Shown here: piece by piece, positions 27,273 to 35,731 of the stretch
How positions within the stretch are numbered: position 1 is the first letter of the stretch
How the letters are laid out: every line of letters starts with the position of its first letter
Source of the DNA: Rhodospirillaceae bacterium
GTDB lineage: Bacteria; Pseudomonadota; Alphaproteobacteria; Rhodospirillales; Rhodospirillaceae
Length of the DNA stretch: 58,049 nt
Direction of reading: 5' to 3'
Assembly: GCA_004297485.1 (NCBI GenBank)
Contig: SCTM01000276.1
Coordinates: forward strand, 1 to 58,049
Notes under the pieces: generated by a model
What the model saw: only the letters and a program-made list of their open reading frames with translations
What the model was told of the DNA's origin: nothing
The model's database searches: none
Position numbers and translations under genes: made by a program

Positions 27273-27930
27273 GATAGCCCCCTAATGCTGATGGAATATT
27301 CCCAATTGAATATCCCGTTTAATCGCTCTTACTGGCCGCGCGCCTTCCCCGGAACCCTACCTACTACGCCGCCCACGCAGATCTCTTGGAGGAAGACTTA
27401 GGCGACCACTTGTCAAAAAAGTATCACTGTCACCCATCGGAATTTGGGGCCATATCCGGCCAGCTGGACGGCGCAAAGTTTTGTATTCAGGGGCGGATGA
27501 GCAGAAAGTGCTGGTTGCCGTACCTCGCACCCAGGAGGTCACCCGTCCGCCGCCCAAACCGCGGGAGAAGCGTGTTTCCTGCGAAAATTAGGCCAGCCTC
27601 ACAGGCAAAAGCCGCCATGCGACCCGCGATTCTGCGCCGGGAACAGGGTCCGCAATGCCCGCTTTCAGAAGACAGAGCCGACAACGACGCCGGGGAGCGC
27701 TCATGTCTGTTTAGTCGAGTCCCTGACACCGGAGCGTGATATCTCCGCTGATCTCCGTTGGCGAACAAGTCCGCTCCCGCCCGGCTTACGATCACATCGA
27801 ATCGTACGGCACGATATCCCGATCTCCTGCGGGATTTCGTTACGATGTGGAACCGCCCTCATGAAATGCGACGGCAAATCTCGGTGTGACCGCAATAGTC
27901 TACGACCAACCTTTTCACAGGAGTCGGCAG
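27273..27930. other. 658-bp intergenic region between siderophore receptor and alanine dehydrogenase
   Basis: Holds the divergent promoters of the two flanking genes. Open frames of up to about 115 codons exist (for example 27386-27739 on plus), but their composition is Arg/Pro/Ser-rich with no recognisable domain and no good start site, so I do not call a gene. Repeats near the receptor start are listed separately. Confidence 0.5.
27293..27316. promoter_or_regulatory. Possible operator: GAATATTCCC/GAATATCCC repeat
   Basis: The palindrome GGAATATTCC (27293-27302) is followed 4 bases later by GAATATCCC, giving two near-identical half sites about 14 bases apart, 20-45 bases before the receptor start codon. 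This spacing suits a repressor site over the promoter. It does not match the classical Fur box. Confidence 0.35.
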
Positions 27931-29043
27931 ATGAAAATCGGTGTGCCCAAGGAAATAAAAACCCACGAATACCGCGTGGGATTAACGCCAGGAACCGTTC
28001 GCGAGTATGTCGCTGCCGGCCACAGCGTGATCGTTGAGACGACCGCGGGTGCGGGGATCAGAGCGGATGATGCGGACTATGCGCGCGCTGGTGCGACGAT
28101 TGTTCCGGATGCAGCAACGGTGTTTGCCGCCGCTGAGATGATCGTTAAAGTCAAGGAACCGCAGCCCATAGAATGGGTTCGTTTGCGAGAAGGCCAAATC
28201 CTCTATACCTATTTGCATCTGGCTCCAGACCCCGAACAGACACGTGGCCTACAGGCGTCGGGATGCACTGCCATTGCTTACGAAACAGTCAGGGACGCCG
28301 CGGGTGGTTTACCGTTGCTAGCCCCCATGAGCGAGGTCGCAGGACGCCTTTCGATCGAGGCCGCAGGCGCGGCCATGAAAAGCAGCAATGGTGGATGTGG
28401 GTTGCTCTTGGGCGGTGTCCCAGGCGTACCGCCGGCACGGGTTCTCGTGATCGGCGGCGGAGTCGTCGGCACCCACGCTGCACGCATGGCTGTCGGCCTG
28501 GGAGCGGAGGTCACAATTATCGATCGTTCGATTCCTCGCCTTCGTCAGCTCGATGAGTTGTTCGAAGGTCGCGTGCGCACCCGCATGTCGACACTTGAAG
28601 CCATCGAATCTGAGATCGCCGCGGCGAACGCGGTGATCGGCGCCGTACTGGTGCCGGGCGCGTCCGCGCCACGCCTTCTTTCCAGAAAGTCCTTGGCTCT
28701 CATGAAGCCCGGGACTGTGCTCGTGGATGTAGCCATCGATCAGGGTGGATGTTTCGAGACATCGCGACCGACAACCCATGCCGCGCCGACTTTTGAGGTC
28801 GACGGTATCGTCCACTATTGCGTCGCCAACATGCCGGGCGCCGTACCGCTTACCTCAAGTCATGCCCTCAACAACGCCACCTTGCCTTACGGCCTAGCCA
28901 TCGCCGAATTGGGCATGGAAGCCTTGCGCCGCGACCCCGGCCTGATGGACGGTCTCAATATTCACCGTGGGCATATTACAAATCAGGCCGTCGCGGAAAG
29001 CCTGGGCACGACGTGGAGGGACCCGGCCGAGCTGCTGGGATAG
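27931..29043 (+). CDS. ald: Alanine dehydrogenase
   Basis: A 370-residue enzyme converting L-alanine to pyruvate and ammonia with NAD. The start 'MKIGVPKEIKTHEYRVGLTPG' is diagnostic. The catalytic Lys and His lie in 'VKVKEPQPIEW' and 'YTYLHLAPDPE', and the NAD-binding fold begins 'VLVIGGGVVGTHAARMAVGLGAEVTIID'. 'DVAIDQGGCFETSRPTTHAAPTF' and 'VHYCVANMPGAVPLTSSHALNNATLPY' complete the family pattern. The ATG at 27931 has CAGGAG about 7 bases before it. It stands alone but fits the nitrogen-recycling theme: alanine formed by the aminotransferase at 7.4 kb would be turned back into pyruvate. Confidence 0.96.
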   Translation: MKIGVPKEIKTHEYRVGLTPGTVREYVAAGHSVIVETTAGAGIRADDADYARAGATIVPDAATVFAAAEMIVKVKEPQPIEWVRLREGQILYTYLHLAPDPEQTRGLQASGCTAIAYETVRDAAGGLPLLAPMSEVAGRLSIEAAGAAMKSSNGGCGLLLGGVPGVPPARVLVIGGGVVGTHAARMAVGLGAEVTIIDRSIPRLRQLDELFEGRVRTRMSTLEAIESEIAAANAVIGAVLVPGASAPRLLSRKSLALMKPGTVLVDVAIDQGGCFETSRPTTHAAPTFEVDGIVHYCVANMPGAVPLTSSHALNNATLPYGLAIAELGMEALRRDPGLMDGLNIHRGHITNQAVAESLGTTWRDPAELLG

Positions 29044-29213
29044 GACACCAATAAGCCAAGCATCCTGCCCTTTCTAAGCGCTTGAATCTGCCGTTTCCGG
29101 ACGAGCTTCGGCAATTAATGTGCCGGCCCTAAACGCAAAGAGCATTATGCGCCAGGCGGGGTGCCGTATTCTGGCTCCAGTGCCTGGCCTCACCCGGAAC
29201 GGAGGATTGCCTC

Positions 29214-29951
29214 ATGAACAACATCGTCAGAATTGTCGCCGCGTTTGCCCTTAGCCTCGGGACCATATCGGCCGCGCAGGCGCACGGCATTTGGTTCGCA
29301 CAACGCGCAACCCAACTCGCGCTCATCTACGGGATCGGGGCCGATGATTTGGACTCGGTCAAACGCCAGCCGCTCGTAAAAAGCGTGGCGGGCTACGATG
29401 CCGAGTGGAAACCAATCGTGACGTCGTTGCGCGTGGCTGGGCCGTTGCTCCTGGTAGAGACCGAGAGTCAGCCGACCATCGTAACCGCCGTTCTGGAAAA
29501 TGGCGTCTGGAGCAAGACCCCCGATGGCGAGTGGATCAAAAAAGGAAAGGACGAAGTCCCCAACGCGGTGATCAGCGAGCACACGGTCAAGTACACCACT
29601 GCTATTCGCGGACCGTTAAGCAGCCAGATTCCTGCACTGCCCGATCAAACGCTTCAAGTCGTTCCCGTCGGCACCGCCATCCCCGTCACGTTGGGCAAAC
29701 CCATCAAGGTGCGCGTGCTATTTCAAGGCAAGCCCGTGAAGGGTGCTGAGGTCATTGCCGACTTCGTCAACGATCCCGATGGAAAGCCTCTGAAAAGCGC
29801 GGCCAACGGCATCGTCACACTTAAAGTACGCAACCAAGGACTCAATGTTATCGCCGCCACGTATGTCGGCCCGGCCGATGACCCGACAAAGGTCGATCGA
29901 GTCGAATATCGCGCTACTTTGACCTTTGTTCTACCGCACGCTCCAGAGTAA
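29214..29951 (+). CDS. DUF4198 periplasmic protein, metal-associated
   Basis: A 245-residue exported protein. Its signal sequence (ALSLGTISAAQA) is cleaved just before 'HGIWFAQR', which leaves a His at the mature N terminus, as in many periplasmic metal-handling proteins of the DUF4198/NikK group. The remainder is beta-rich, with two Ig-like halves ('GKPIKVRVLFQGKPVKGAEVIADFVNDPDGKPLKSAANGIVTLKVRNQGLNVIAATYVG'). It starts a plus-strand run of three genes that meets copB end to end, so metal binding or delivery is the likely role. A GGAGG site is 8 bases before the ATG. Confidence 0.8.
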   Translation: MNNIVRIVAAFALSLGTISAAQAHGIWFAQRATQLALIYGIGADDLDSVKRQPLVKSVAGYDAEWKPIVTSLRVAGPLLLVETESQPTIVTAVLENGVWSKTPDGEWIKKGKDEVPNAVISEHTVKYTTAIRGPLSSQIPALPDQTLQVVPVGTAIPVTLGKPIKVRVLFQGKPVKGAEVIADFVNDPDGKPLKSAANGIVTLKVRNQGLNVIAATYVGPADDPTKVDRVEYRATLTFVLPHAPE

Positions 29952-30018
29952 TGACCCGAAACGGAGCGTTATGGGATTCAACCTCTTGCGCGCAATTACT
30001 CTGTCAGGGGTACCGGCG

Positions 30019-30414
30019 ATGAAATTTCCATTTCGAAGTAAAGCTCTGCCCATGTTGTTCATGGGTGCCACCTTGCTGACTTTCCAGGGCCCGGCCTACG
30101 CTCACGGCGGCGGCAAAGCGGAACATGGGGGCGTGTTGCAGATGGTCGGCGAGACGTCCTTTGAGCTCGTCGTCAAAACTGATGGAGTTGAGCTTTACGT
30201 TGAAGATGAGGGCGAAGAAACCCCAAGTGCTGGCTTGACTGCCAAACTCACCATCATCAATGGCACCACCGCGACCGAAGCGACACTCGACTCAACCGAC
30301 ACCAATATGTTCGTCGGCAAAGGCCTGAAAATCGTCAGAGGCTCTAAGGTGGCCGTGCTCGTGACCAATAAGGCGACCATGGCCCAGACCGGCGCCAACT
30401 TCTCAATCAAGTAA
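30019..30414 (+). CDS. Small exported protein with His-rich mature N terminus, function unknown
   Basis: A 131-residue protein with a clear signal peptide (MKFPFRSKALPMLFMGATLL, cleaved near PAYA). The mature chain starts 'HGGGKAEHGGVLQMVGETSFELVVK', so a metal site at the N terminus is plausible. The remainder looks like a beta sandwich ('VELYVEDEGEETPSAGLTAKLTIINGT'). Family unknown to me, although similar proteins are often seen beside copper-resistance genes. I took ATG 30019 because AGGGG is 8 bases before it and the signal peptide begins there. ATG 29971 is an alternative. It follows the DUF4198 gene by 67 bases. Confidence 0.7.
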   Translation: MKFPFRSKALPMLFMGATLLTFQGPAYAHGGGKAEHGGVLQMVGETSFELVVKTDGVELYVEDEGEETPSAGLTAKLTIINGTTATEATLDSTDTNMFVGKGLKIVRGSKVAVLVTNKATMAQTGANFSIK

Positions 30415-30519
30415 ATAGTTGTTGAGTGGGCACACGGTTTTCCTTGCGGCCTCCCCCGACGGCAGAAGCGCGGACGGCGTGACCGCAGGGTTAAACCAAC
30501 GAGGAGGAAGGGGCGCAAG

Positions 30520-31710
30520 ATGACGGCACTCACTGGAATAGTGGCCGCGATGCCGGCCATAGATGCGCCGGCTAAAGCGCGCACACGGCAACTTGCCATC
30601 GATGCGCTACGTGGCCTTGTCATGGTCTTCATGCTGGTCGACCACGTGCGGGAAACGTTTTTCCTTTATCGTCAAGTCACGGATCCCATGGATGCGCTTA
30701 CCATTGCGCCGATCCTGTTCTTCACACGCATGTCGAGCCAGCTTTGTGCGCCCGTCTTCATTGCGTTGACCGGTCTATCCGCTTATCTCTATGGCCAGTC
30801 CCACACACAAAAGGAAACCTCGCTATTTCTGTTGAAACGCGGGGCCTTTCTCATCTTCCTCGAGCTGACCTTCGTGGGCTTCGCTTGGTCGGCACAGTTC
30901 CCACCCCACACGTTTTGGCTTCAGGTCATCTGGTGCATAGGCTGGTGCATGATCGCGCTGGCCGGCCTGTTGTATCTGCCACACTTCGCACAAATTGCCG
31001 TCGGGGCCATCATCGTCGCGGGGCATAATCTGCTGGATGGTATTGTTCTCACGCCCGAGTCGCCGTTCTTCGCCATCTGGGCAATCCTGCACCAGCGCGC
31101 AGTGATAGATCTGGGCGGAGGAATGATCGCCAAGACGACCTATCCGATCTTGCCATGGATCGGAGTTATTCTGCTCGGCTATGCCGCCGGACCGTGGTTT
31201 GCGCGCGGCTCGGACGCTGCCTTAAGGACCAAGCGCTTGCTGATTCTCGGCGGGACGCTGCTTGTCGCCTTCCTGATACTACGGTGGATCAACGTCTATG
31301 GGGATAAACCCTGGGTCTATACTGGCGACACCTTGCGAACTGTCATGAGCTTTATCAGCGCAACGAAATATCCGCCCTCGCTCATGTTTCTCCTGCCCAC
31401 GCTCGGCCTCGGAGCGCTTCTGGTCGTCCTGTTCGAGAAAACCGAGCATAGCCGCGCAATTTCCTGGCTGGCGATTCTCGGTGGCGCGCCCATGTTCTTT
31501 TATCTGCTGCACCTTTACGTCCTGAAGGCGCTCTATCTCATTGCTTTTCAGATATGGGGCGCAAACCACGAAACCTATTTCGGGTTCGACACTGTGCCGG
31601 CGCTCTGGCTGTGCGCAGCACTTCTCATCGTCCCGCTTTATATCCCGTCCCGCTGGTTCGCCGAACTGAAGCAGCGCCGCAAGGATATCTGGTGGCTGCG
31701 GTATCTTTAA
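30520..31710 (+). CDS. DUF1624 multi-helix membrane protein (heparan-alpha-glucosaminide acetyltransferase-like)
   Basis: A 396-residue inner-membrane protein. The family signature is at the start: 'RQLAIDALRGLVMVFMLVDHVRETFF', followed by about nine to ten hydrophobic helices, including 'PAFWLQ'-like and 'ILGGAPMFFYLLHLYVLKALYLIAFQIWG'. DUF1624 proteins resemble membrane acyltransferases that move an acetyl group across the membrane. The conserved Asp-His in 'LVDHVR' is the presumed active site. Its place between two exported metal-related proteins and copB is unexplained. The stop is only 6 bases from the convergent copB stop. Confidence 0.85.
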   Translation: MTALTGIVAAMPAIDAPAKARTRQLAIDALRGLVMVFMLVDHVRETFFLYRQVTDPMDALTIAPILFFTRMSSQLCAPVFIALTGLSAYLYGQSHTQKETSLFLLKRGAFLIFLELTFVGFAWSAQFPPHTFWLQVIWCIGWCMIALAGLLYLPHFAQIAVGAIIVAGHNLLDGIVLTPESPFFAIWAILHQRAVIDLGGGMIAKTTYPILPWIGVILLGYAAGPWFARGSDAALRTKRLLILGGTLLVAFLILRWINVYGDKPWVYTGDTLRTVMSFISATKYPPSLMFLLPTLGLGALLVVLFEKTEHSRAISWLAILGGAPMFFYLLHLYVLKALYLIAFQIWGANHETYFGFDTVPALWLCAALLIVPLYIPSRWFAELKQRRKDIWWLRYL

Positions 31711-31716
31711 GGCCGG

Positions 31717-32475
31717 CTAGAACCAAACACGTATGCCTGTCGTAAATCTCAAGCTGCCACGGTCTTCACCGGCCGCGACCGCGTATCGTCCTGTCTGACC
31801 AAATTTGTGGGTATAGGACATCCCCACATAGGGCGCGAATTTACGGCTGATCTCATAGCGCAAGCGCAACCCCGCATCCATGTCGGAAAACCCCGCGCCG
31901 ATGCGGCGCGCAGGGTCGTTGTTGGTATATAAATTCAATTCGACCTGAGGCTGCAAAATCAACCGTTGGGTGATCAGAAGATCATAATAGCCCTCGAACT
32001 TCGCAGCCGCGTGTCCGCCCCCACCGACATAGGCCGTGGCGGCGACATGGATAAAGTAGGGCGCCAGCCCTTCGATACCGAAAGCACCCCAGCCGCGACC
32101 CCGCAAGGAATCGAGATCATAACGCGCGCCAATTTGGATATCGAAGAACGGCGATACCGGCCGGGCGTAATAGATTTCCTGCTGACCGTCGGTGACGACG
32201 CCGCTGGTGGTGCGCTCGCCCTCGCTTTTCAGGCGGATACGGTAATCATCGTTGCCCAGCCAAGCTTCGCCCTGCCAGCGCAGGCTCGTATTGCCCGACG
32301 CCACCCGGGCTTCGAATTGATCCAGTATGCCATGGACCCAAACCTGCTGGTCCTCGCCCATCTCGCCCATGGAAGCCGACGGCCCTGGACCGCCGTGGAT
32401 CATCTGCGCCCGCGCGGCGAGACTGCTGAAGGTGAGTCCCACCGCCGCCCCGATCAATACGGCCCTGATGGTCAT
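31717..32475 (-). CDS. copB: Copper resistance protein B
   Basis: A 252-residue outer-membrane beta-barrel protein of the CopB/PcoB family. The signal peptide ends near 'SLAARAQM'. The conserved 'IHGGPGPSASMGEMGEDQQVWVHGILDQFEARV' precedes the barrel ('LRWQGEAWLGNDDYRIRLKSEGE', 'YYARPVSPFFDIQIGARYDL', 'KFAPYVGMSYTHKFGQTGRYA', ending 'FTTGIRVWF'). It works with CopA to hold or export periplasmic copper. The ATG at 32475 overlaps the copA stop (ATGA). The Met-rich segment before the barrel found in Pseudomonas CopB is short here. Confidence 0.93.
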   Translation of the reverse strand: MTIRAVLIGAAVGLTFSSLAARAQMIHGGPGPSASMGEMGEDQQVWVHGILDQFEARVASGNTSLRWQGEAWLGNDDYRIRLKSEGERTTSGVVTDGQQEIYYARPVSPFFDIQIGARYDLDSLRGRGWGAFGIEGLAPYFIHVAATAYVGGGGHAAAKFEGYYDLLITQRLILQPQVELNLYTNNDPARRIGAGFSDMDAGLRLRYEISRKFAPYVGMSYTHKFGQTGRYAVAAGEDRGSLRFTTGIRVWF

Positions 32476-34253
32476 GCCACCACCACGGTTCGAAACATGC
32501 CGGTCTCCATGTGATAGAGAAGGTGGCAATGAAACGCCCAATTGCCGGGCGTATCGGCTGTGAAGACAACGCTCACGCGTTCGGCAGGCTTCACGTTGAT
32601 CGTGTGCTTAAGGGGTAGGCACCCGGCGTGGTCATTCTCCACGGAGAACAGGAACCCATGGAGATGAATGGGATGTTCCATCATCGTGTCGTTGATAAGG
32701 ATAAAACGCACTCGTTCGCCGAGCTTGATCTGCACAGGAGGTGCCTCTGAAAATTTCTTTCCATCGAACCCCCAGACCCAACGCTCCATGTTTCCCGTCA
32801 GATGGAATTCGATGTCGCGCGCAGGTTCACGTGGGTCTTCATCGGGCTTGAGGGCCTTGAGATCGTTGTAAACGAGGACACGGCGGCCATTGCCGTCCAA
32901 TCCATTGCCTGCTTCACCTAGCCTGTTGCTCGTTTCCACTGCGACGTTATCGACCGAAGTCCGGCCTTTCAGCGTACCGGGATCCACGCCGCTCGCGTTT
33001 TCTGCAGGCCTCGCCGGCACATGGCCCTGATCCATTTCCGACATATCCATGGCGCTCATATCCATGGCGCTCATATCCATGCCGTTCTTGACCATTTCAG
33101 CCATGGACATCCCCATGTCCGCCATGGACCGCAGAGCCGGTACGTCCAGCGGCGGAGCGGCAGCGCTCAGGCCTGGGCGCGCAGCAAGGGTCGCGCGGGC
33201 GTACCCAGAACGATCCTGCGCTTGCGCGAAGATGGTATAGGCGCCGTCATCCTGTGGCTGCACGATCATGTCATAGGTTTCCGCGACACCAATGCGGAAT
33301 TCATCGACGACGACCGGCTCGATGTCGTTGCCGTCCGCCGCCACGACGGTCATGGACAAACCAGGGATGCGCACGTCGAAAGTGGACATCGCCGCGCTGT
33401 TGATGACACGCAAACGAATCCGCTCCCCAGGTCGAAACAAAGCCGTCCAGTTGGCGGCTGGCGGCTGGCCATTCACCAGGAAGGTATAAGTCGCCCCGGT
33501 CACATCCATGATATCCGTGGGGCTCATGCGCATACGGCCCCACATTGCCCGGTCTCGCCATGCCGCTTTGAAACCGAGGCGGTGAACGTCGTCGAAGAAC
33601 GTGCCGAGAGTACGCTGATGGAAGTTGTAATAGTCGCTCTGTTGCTTAAGGTTTGAGATGATTGTGATAGGATCTTCGTCCGTCCAATCGGATAGAACGA
33701 TCACGTAATCACGATCATACTGGTACGGTTCTTTCGACTGAGGCTCCAAAATCAGGGCGCCGCTAAGGCCGGTCTGCTCCTGCATGCCCGAATGGCTGTG
33801 GTACCAATAGGTTCCGCTTTGAATAATGGGAAACCTGTAGGTGAAGGTTTCACCGGGCATGATGCCCGGGAACGTCAAGCCGGGAACACCGTCCTGATCC
33901 GCCGGGAGACGAAGGCCATGCCAGTGAATGGAGGTCGGCTCGTTGAGATGATTTGTCACATTTATCGTGACGGTTTCCCCCTCACGAAAACGAAGTGTCG
34001 GCCCAGGCATGGAACCGTTGACGACCGTCGCCCTCTTGGAACGTCCCGTGATGTTGACCGGCAAAGCGCCGACCGCAAGGTCGAACCTATCACTGGTGAG
34101 CACCGCCGGATCGGGGTCGTTCTGCTGGGCGCGGACTGGCGATGCCCATGCAGAGGCGGTCGTCACGGCCGCACCCGAAAGGCCCGTCACAAAGCGCCGG
34201 CGGGTCAGGACTGAACGGCCCAGCGAGGACAATGACGTTATCTTGGAGACCAT
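32472..34253 (-). CDS. copA: Multicopper oxidase, copper resistance protein A
   Basis: A 593-residue periplasmic copper oxidase with a Tat signal ('LTRRRFVTGLSGAAVTTASAWASPVRA'). All copper-ligand motifs are present: 'SIHWHGLRLPADQDGVPG', 'TYWYHSHSGMQEQTGL', 'MEHPIHLHGFLFS' and 'NWAFHCHLLYHMETGM'. A Met-rich copper-binding stretch 'MADMGMSMAEMVKNGMDMSAMDMSAMDMSEMDQGH' lies at about residues 375-410. It oxidises Cu(I) to Cu(II) and binds copper. It starts 50 bases after the end of the sigma-factor gene, so it may be transcribed from the cnrYXH-like unit or from its own ECF promoter in that gap. Confidence 0.95.
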   Translation of the reverse strand: MVSKITSLSSLGRSVLTRRRFVTGLSGAAVTTASAWASPVRAQQNDPDPAVLTSDRFDLAVGALPVNITGRSKRATVVNGSMPGPTLRFREGETVTINVTNHLNEPTSIHWHGLRLPADQDGVPGLTFPGIMPGETFTYRFPIIQSGTYWYHSHSGMQEQTGLSGALILEPQSKEPYQYDRDYVIVLSDWTDEDPITIISNLKQQSDYYNFHQRTLGTFFDDVHRLGFKAAWRDRAMWGRMRMSPTDIMDVTGATYTFLVNGQPPAANWTALFRPGERIRLRVINSAAMSTFDVRIPGLSMTVVAADGNDIEPVVVDEFRIGVAETYDMIVQPQDDGAYTIFAQAQDRSGYARATLAARPGLSAAAPPLDVPALRSMADMGMSMAEMVKNGMDMSAMDMSAMDMSEMDQGHVPARPAENASGVDPGTLKGRTSVDNVAVETSNRLGEAGNGLDGNGRRVLVYNDLKALKPDEDPREPARDIEFHLTGNMERWVWGFDGKKFSEAPPVQIKLGERVRFILINDTMMEHPIHLHGFLFSVENDHAGCLPLKHTINVKPAERVSVVFTADTPGNWAFHCHLLYHMETGMFRTVVVA

Positions 34254-34303
34254 GGATTCAAACCCAAATACGCAGCGACGTTGTTGATACGCACCGCAGC
34301 GGA

Positions 34304-34882
34304 TTACCCCTCTCCGTCCGAGTCCGCCAACGCCACAACGAGCGATTTTTTTGCCCGGCGGAGGCGCATTTCGATGGCTTTGGTCGTGGTCTTAAGCTGT
34401 GTCGCCACATCTTGCTGGGAGAGACCGGCCACGATCGTCAGCAGTAGTGGTTCCTTGTAGAAAGCCGGGAGTGCCGCGATTGCCGCGTCCAGACGCCGTT
34501 GCCGCTGCTCGTCAGGGGATTCAGCATCTGGCGTGACATGGGCATGCATATGCTTGCCGCCTGCATGCTCGAACGCAAACAGCCGCAGAATACGTCGACG
34601 CACCGCGCCGCGCCGACCGAAGTCCCGACATTTGTTGAGGGCAATTGTCCGAAGCCAGGTTGCAAAATCTCTGCTCGGGTCATATCGCCGCAAGGCCAGC
34701 CAGGCAGCGATGAAGGAGTCTTGAAGAATATCGTATGCGTCGTCGTTATTCCCGGTGTAGCGGCGCACGAACCTATAGAGCAGCGCTTTATGGCGGAGAA
34801 TAAGCTGATCAAAAGCGGGCCGGTCGCCAGCCTTCGCCCGCGCCGCAAGGACGGCATCAGACTCATCCGTCGGCGGCATCAA
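34304..34882 (-). CDS. cnrH: ECF sigma factor, CnrH-like
   Basis: A 192-residue sigma-70 family ECF factor. Region 2 is 'AFDQLILRHKALLYRFVRRYTGNNDDAYDILQDSFIAAWLALRRYDPSRDFATWLRTIALNKCRDFGRR'. Region 4 is 'IAALPAFYKEPLLLTIVAGLSQQDVATQLKTTTKAIEMRLRRAKKSL'. A His-rich linker separates them (GGKHMHAHVTPD). The gene overlaps the sensor gene by ATGA, in the order anti-sigma, sensor, sigma known from cnrYXH of Cupriavidus. It should direct RNA polymerase to metal-response promoters, probably copAB and its own operon. The symbol is by order and family. Confidence 0.88.
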   Translation of the reverse strand: MMPPTDESDAVLAARAKAGDRPAFDQLILRHKALLYRFVRRYTGNNDDAYDILQDSFIAAWLALRRYDPSRDFATWLRTIALNKCRDFGRRGAVRRRILRLFAFEHAGGKHMHAHVTPDAESPDEQRQRRLDAAIAALPAFYKEPLLLTIVAGLSQQDVATQLKTTTKAIEMRLRRAKKSLVVALADSDGEG

Positions 34883-35319
34883 GAACGATCCGAGGACAAA
34901 GCCTCCAGAACAGTCTTGTCAAACCGCGTTGCCTGCTCGGGTGTAAGAATTTCCCGCATGGCAAGGATATGCATAACCGTTTGTTCCTGCAGCATCCCCA
35001 TGGCGCGATGGAATCGTTCGATCGCTTGCCTAGCGTTATCGCCATAGACATGTTCGCTGCTCAGCGCCACAGCCAGATCATGGTTGGCCGCGCGCATTTC
35101 ACTTTCCAGGCTTTCCCGGTTTCCAGAAAACTTTTCCTCAACGACGGCGAGACGGCTCTCCTGATCAGCCGTGAGACCGAGTTGATGATGAACGATGTCG
35201 TCCAGGCCCGGCGTATGATGCGCTTGGGCACGTCCATATTGAAAGCCCGCCCAACCGCCGACCGCACCAGCCAGCGCGGTCAATACAACCGCTATGATAA
35301 GTGTGCGGGTGCCGGTCAT
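34879..35319 (-). CDS. cnrX: Periplasmic metal sensor, CnrX-like
   Basis: A 146-residue protein with an N-terminal membrane anchor (about residues 7-27) and a helical periplasmic domain. Compared from memory with Cupriavidus CnrX, whose Ni/Co site uses H42, H46, E63, H119 and M123, the spacing here is preserved with an offset of two: D40, H44, E61, H117 ('TVMHILAM') and M121. Only the first ligand is changed, His to Asp. The sensor holds the anti-sigma factor until metal binds, then the sigma factor is freed. Location next to copAB rather than a CnrCBA pump, and the changed ligand, leave the sensed metal open (Cu, Ni or Co). Overlaps both neighbours by ATGA. Confidence 0.85.
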   Translation of the reverse strand: MTGTRTLIIAVVLTALAGAVGGWAGFQYGRAQAHHTPGLDDIVHHQLGLTADQESRLAVVEEKFSGNRESLESEMRAANHDLAVALSSEHVYGDNARQAIERFHRAMGMLQEQTVMHILAMREILTPEQATRFDKTVLEALSSDRS

Positions 35320-35597
35320 GTTTTATGGCCGAGCAGGAGCGTGGAAGGGGCCAGTCCCACGGCGGAGGAGAATACGTCCAGCCGAGCTGTTGGAGCGGAC
35401 CTCACCGTCAAATTGCCCGTCGCCGCCGCGGTAACCAGAATCAACGCCACAACGCCGGTCTGGCACGCCATCATGGTCTTGGCGGTACGCGCCATTTGCA
35501 CACGGGCGTCAATCCCTGCCCAAACGTCGGCCTCCAACGTTCGTAGGTCGCGGGCAGCCTCGCCCGCGCCGAGATCTTGGATATCTGCTTCGATCAT
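35316..35597 (-). CDS. cnrY: Putative membrane anti-sigma factor, CnrY-like
   Basis: A 93-residue protein with a short cytosolic part rich in acidic and helical residues ('LGAGEAARDLRTLEADVWAGIDARVQMAR'), one membrane span ('TGVVALILVTAAATG') and a short periplasmic tail. Sequence similarity to CnrY is low, as is usual in this family. The call rests on size, topology and position before a CnrX-like sensor and an ECF sigma gene, with an ATGA overlap. ATG 35597 has GGGAG 6 bases upstream and is preferred over ATG 35609. Confidence 0.72.
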   Translation of the reverse strand: MIEADIQDLGAGEAARDLRTLEADVWAGIDARVQMARTAKTMMACQTGVVALILVTAAATGNLTVRSAPTARLDVFSSAVGLAPSTLLLGHKT

Positions 35598-35731
35598 GCG
35601 ATCTCCCATTTCAACTGTGCGTCAGTCCCCTATACGCACGAGACCGGTCCAACCCTCCGGAGAGGGGGCGGGTCGGCACGCGCGTACTTCATAGTACCAT
35701 GACCAACCGACAACAGCGGAAAAGGTGAATC

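Noticed and set aside
27386-27795. Possible small genes in the receptor-ald intergenic region
   Set aside because: Frames on both strands lack start signals and protein-like composition, and no family is recognisable.
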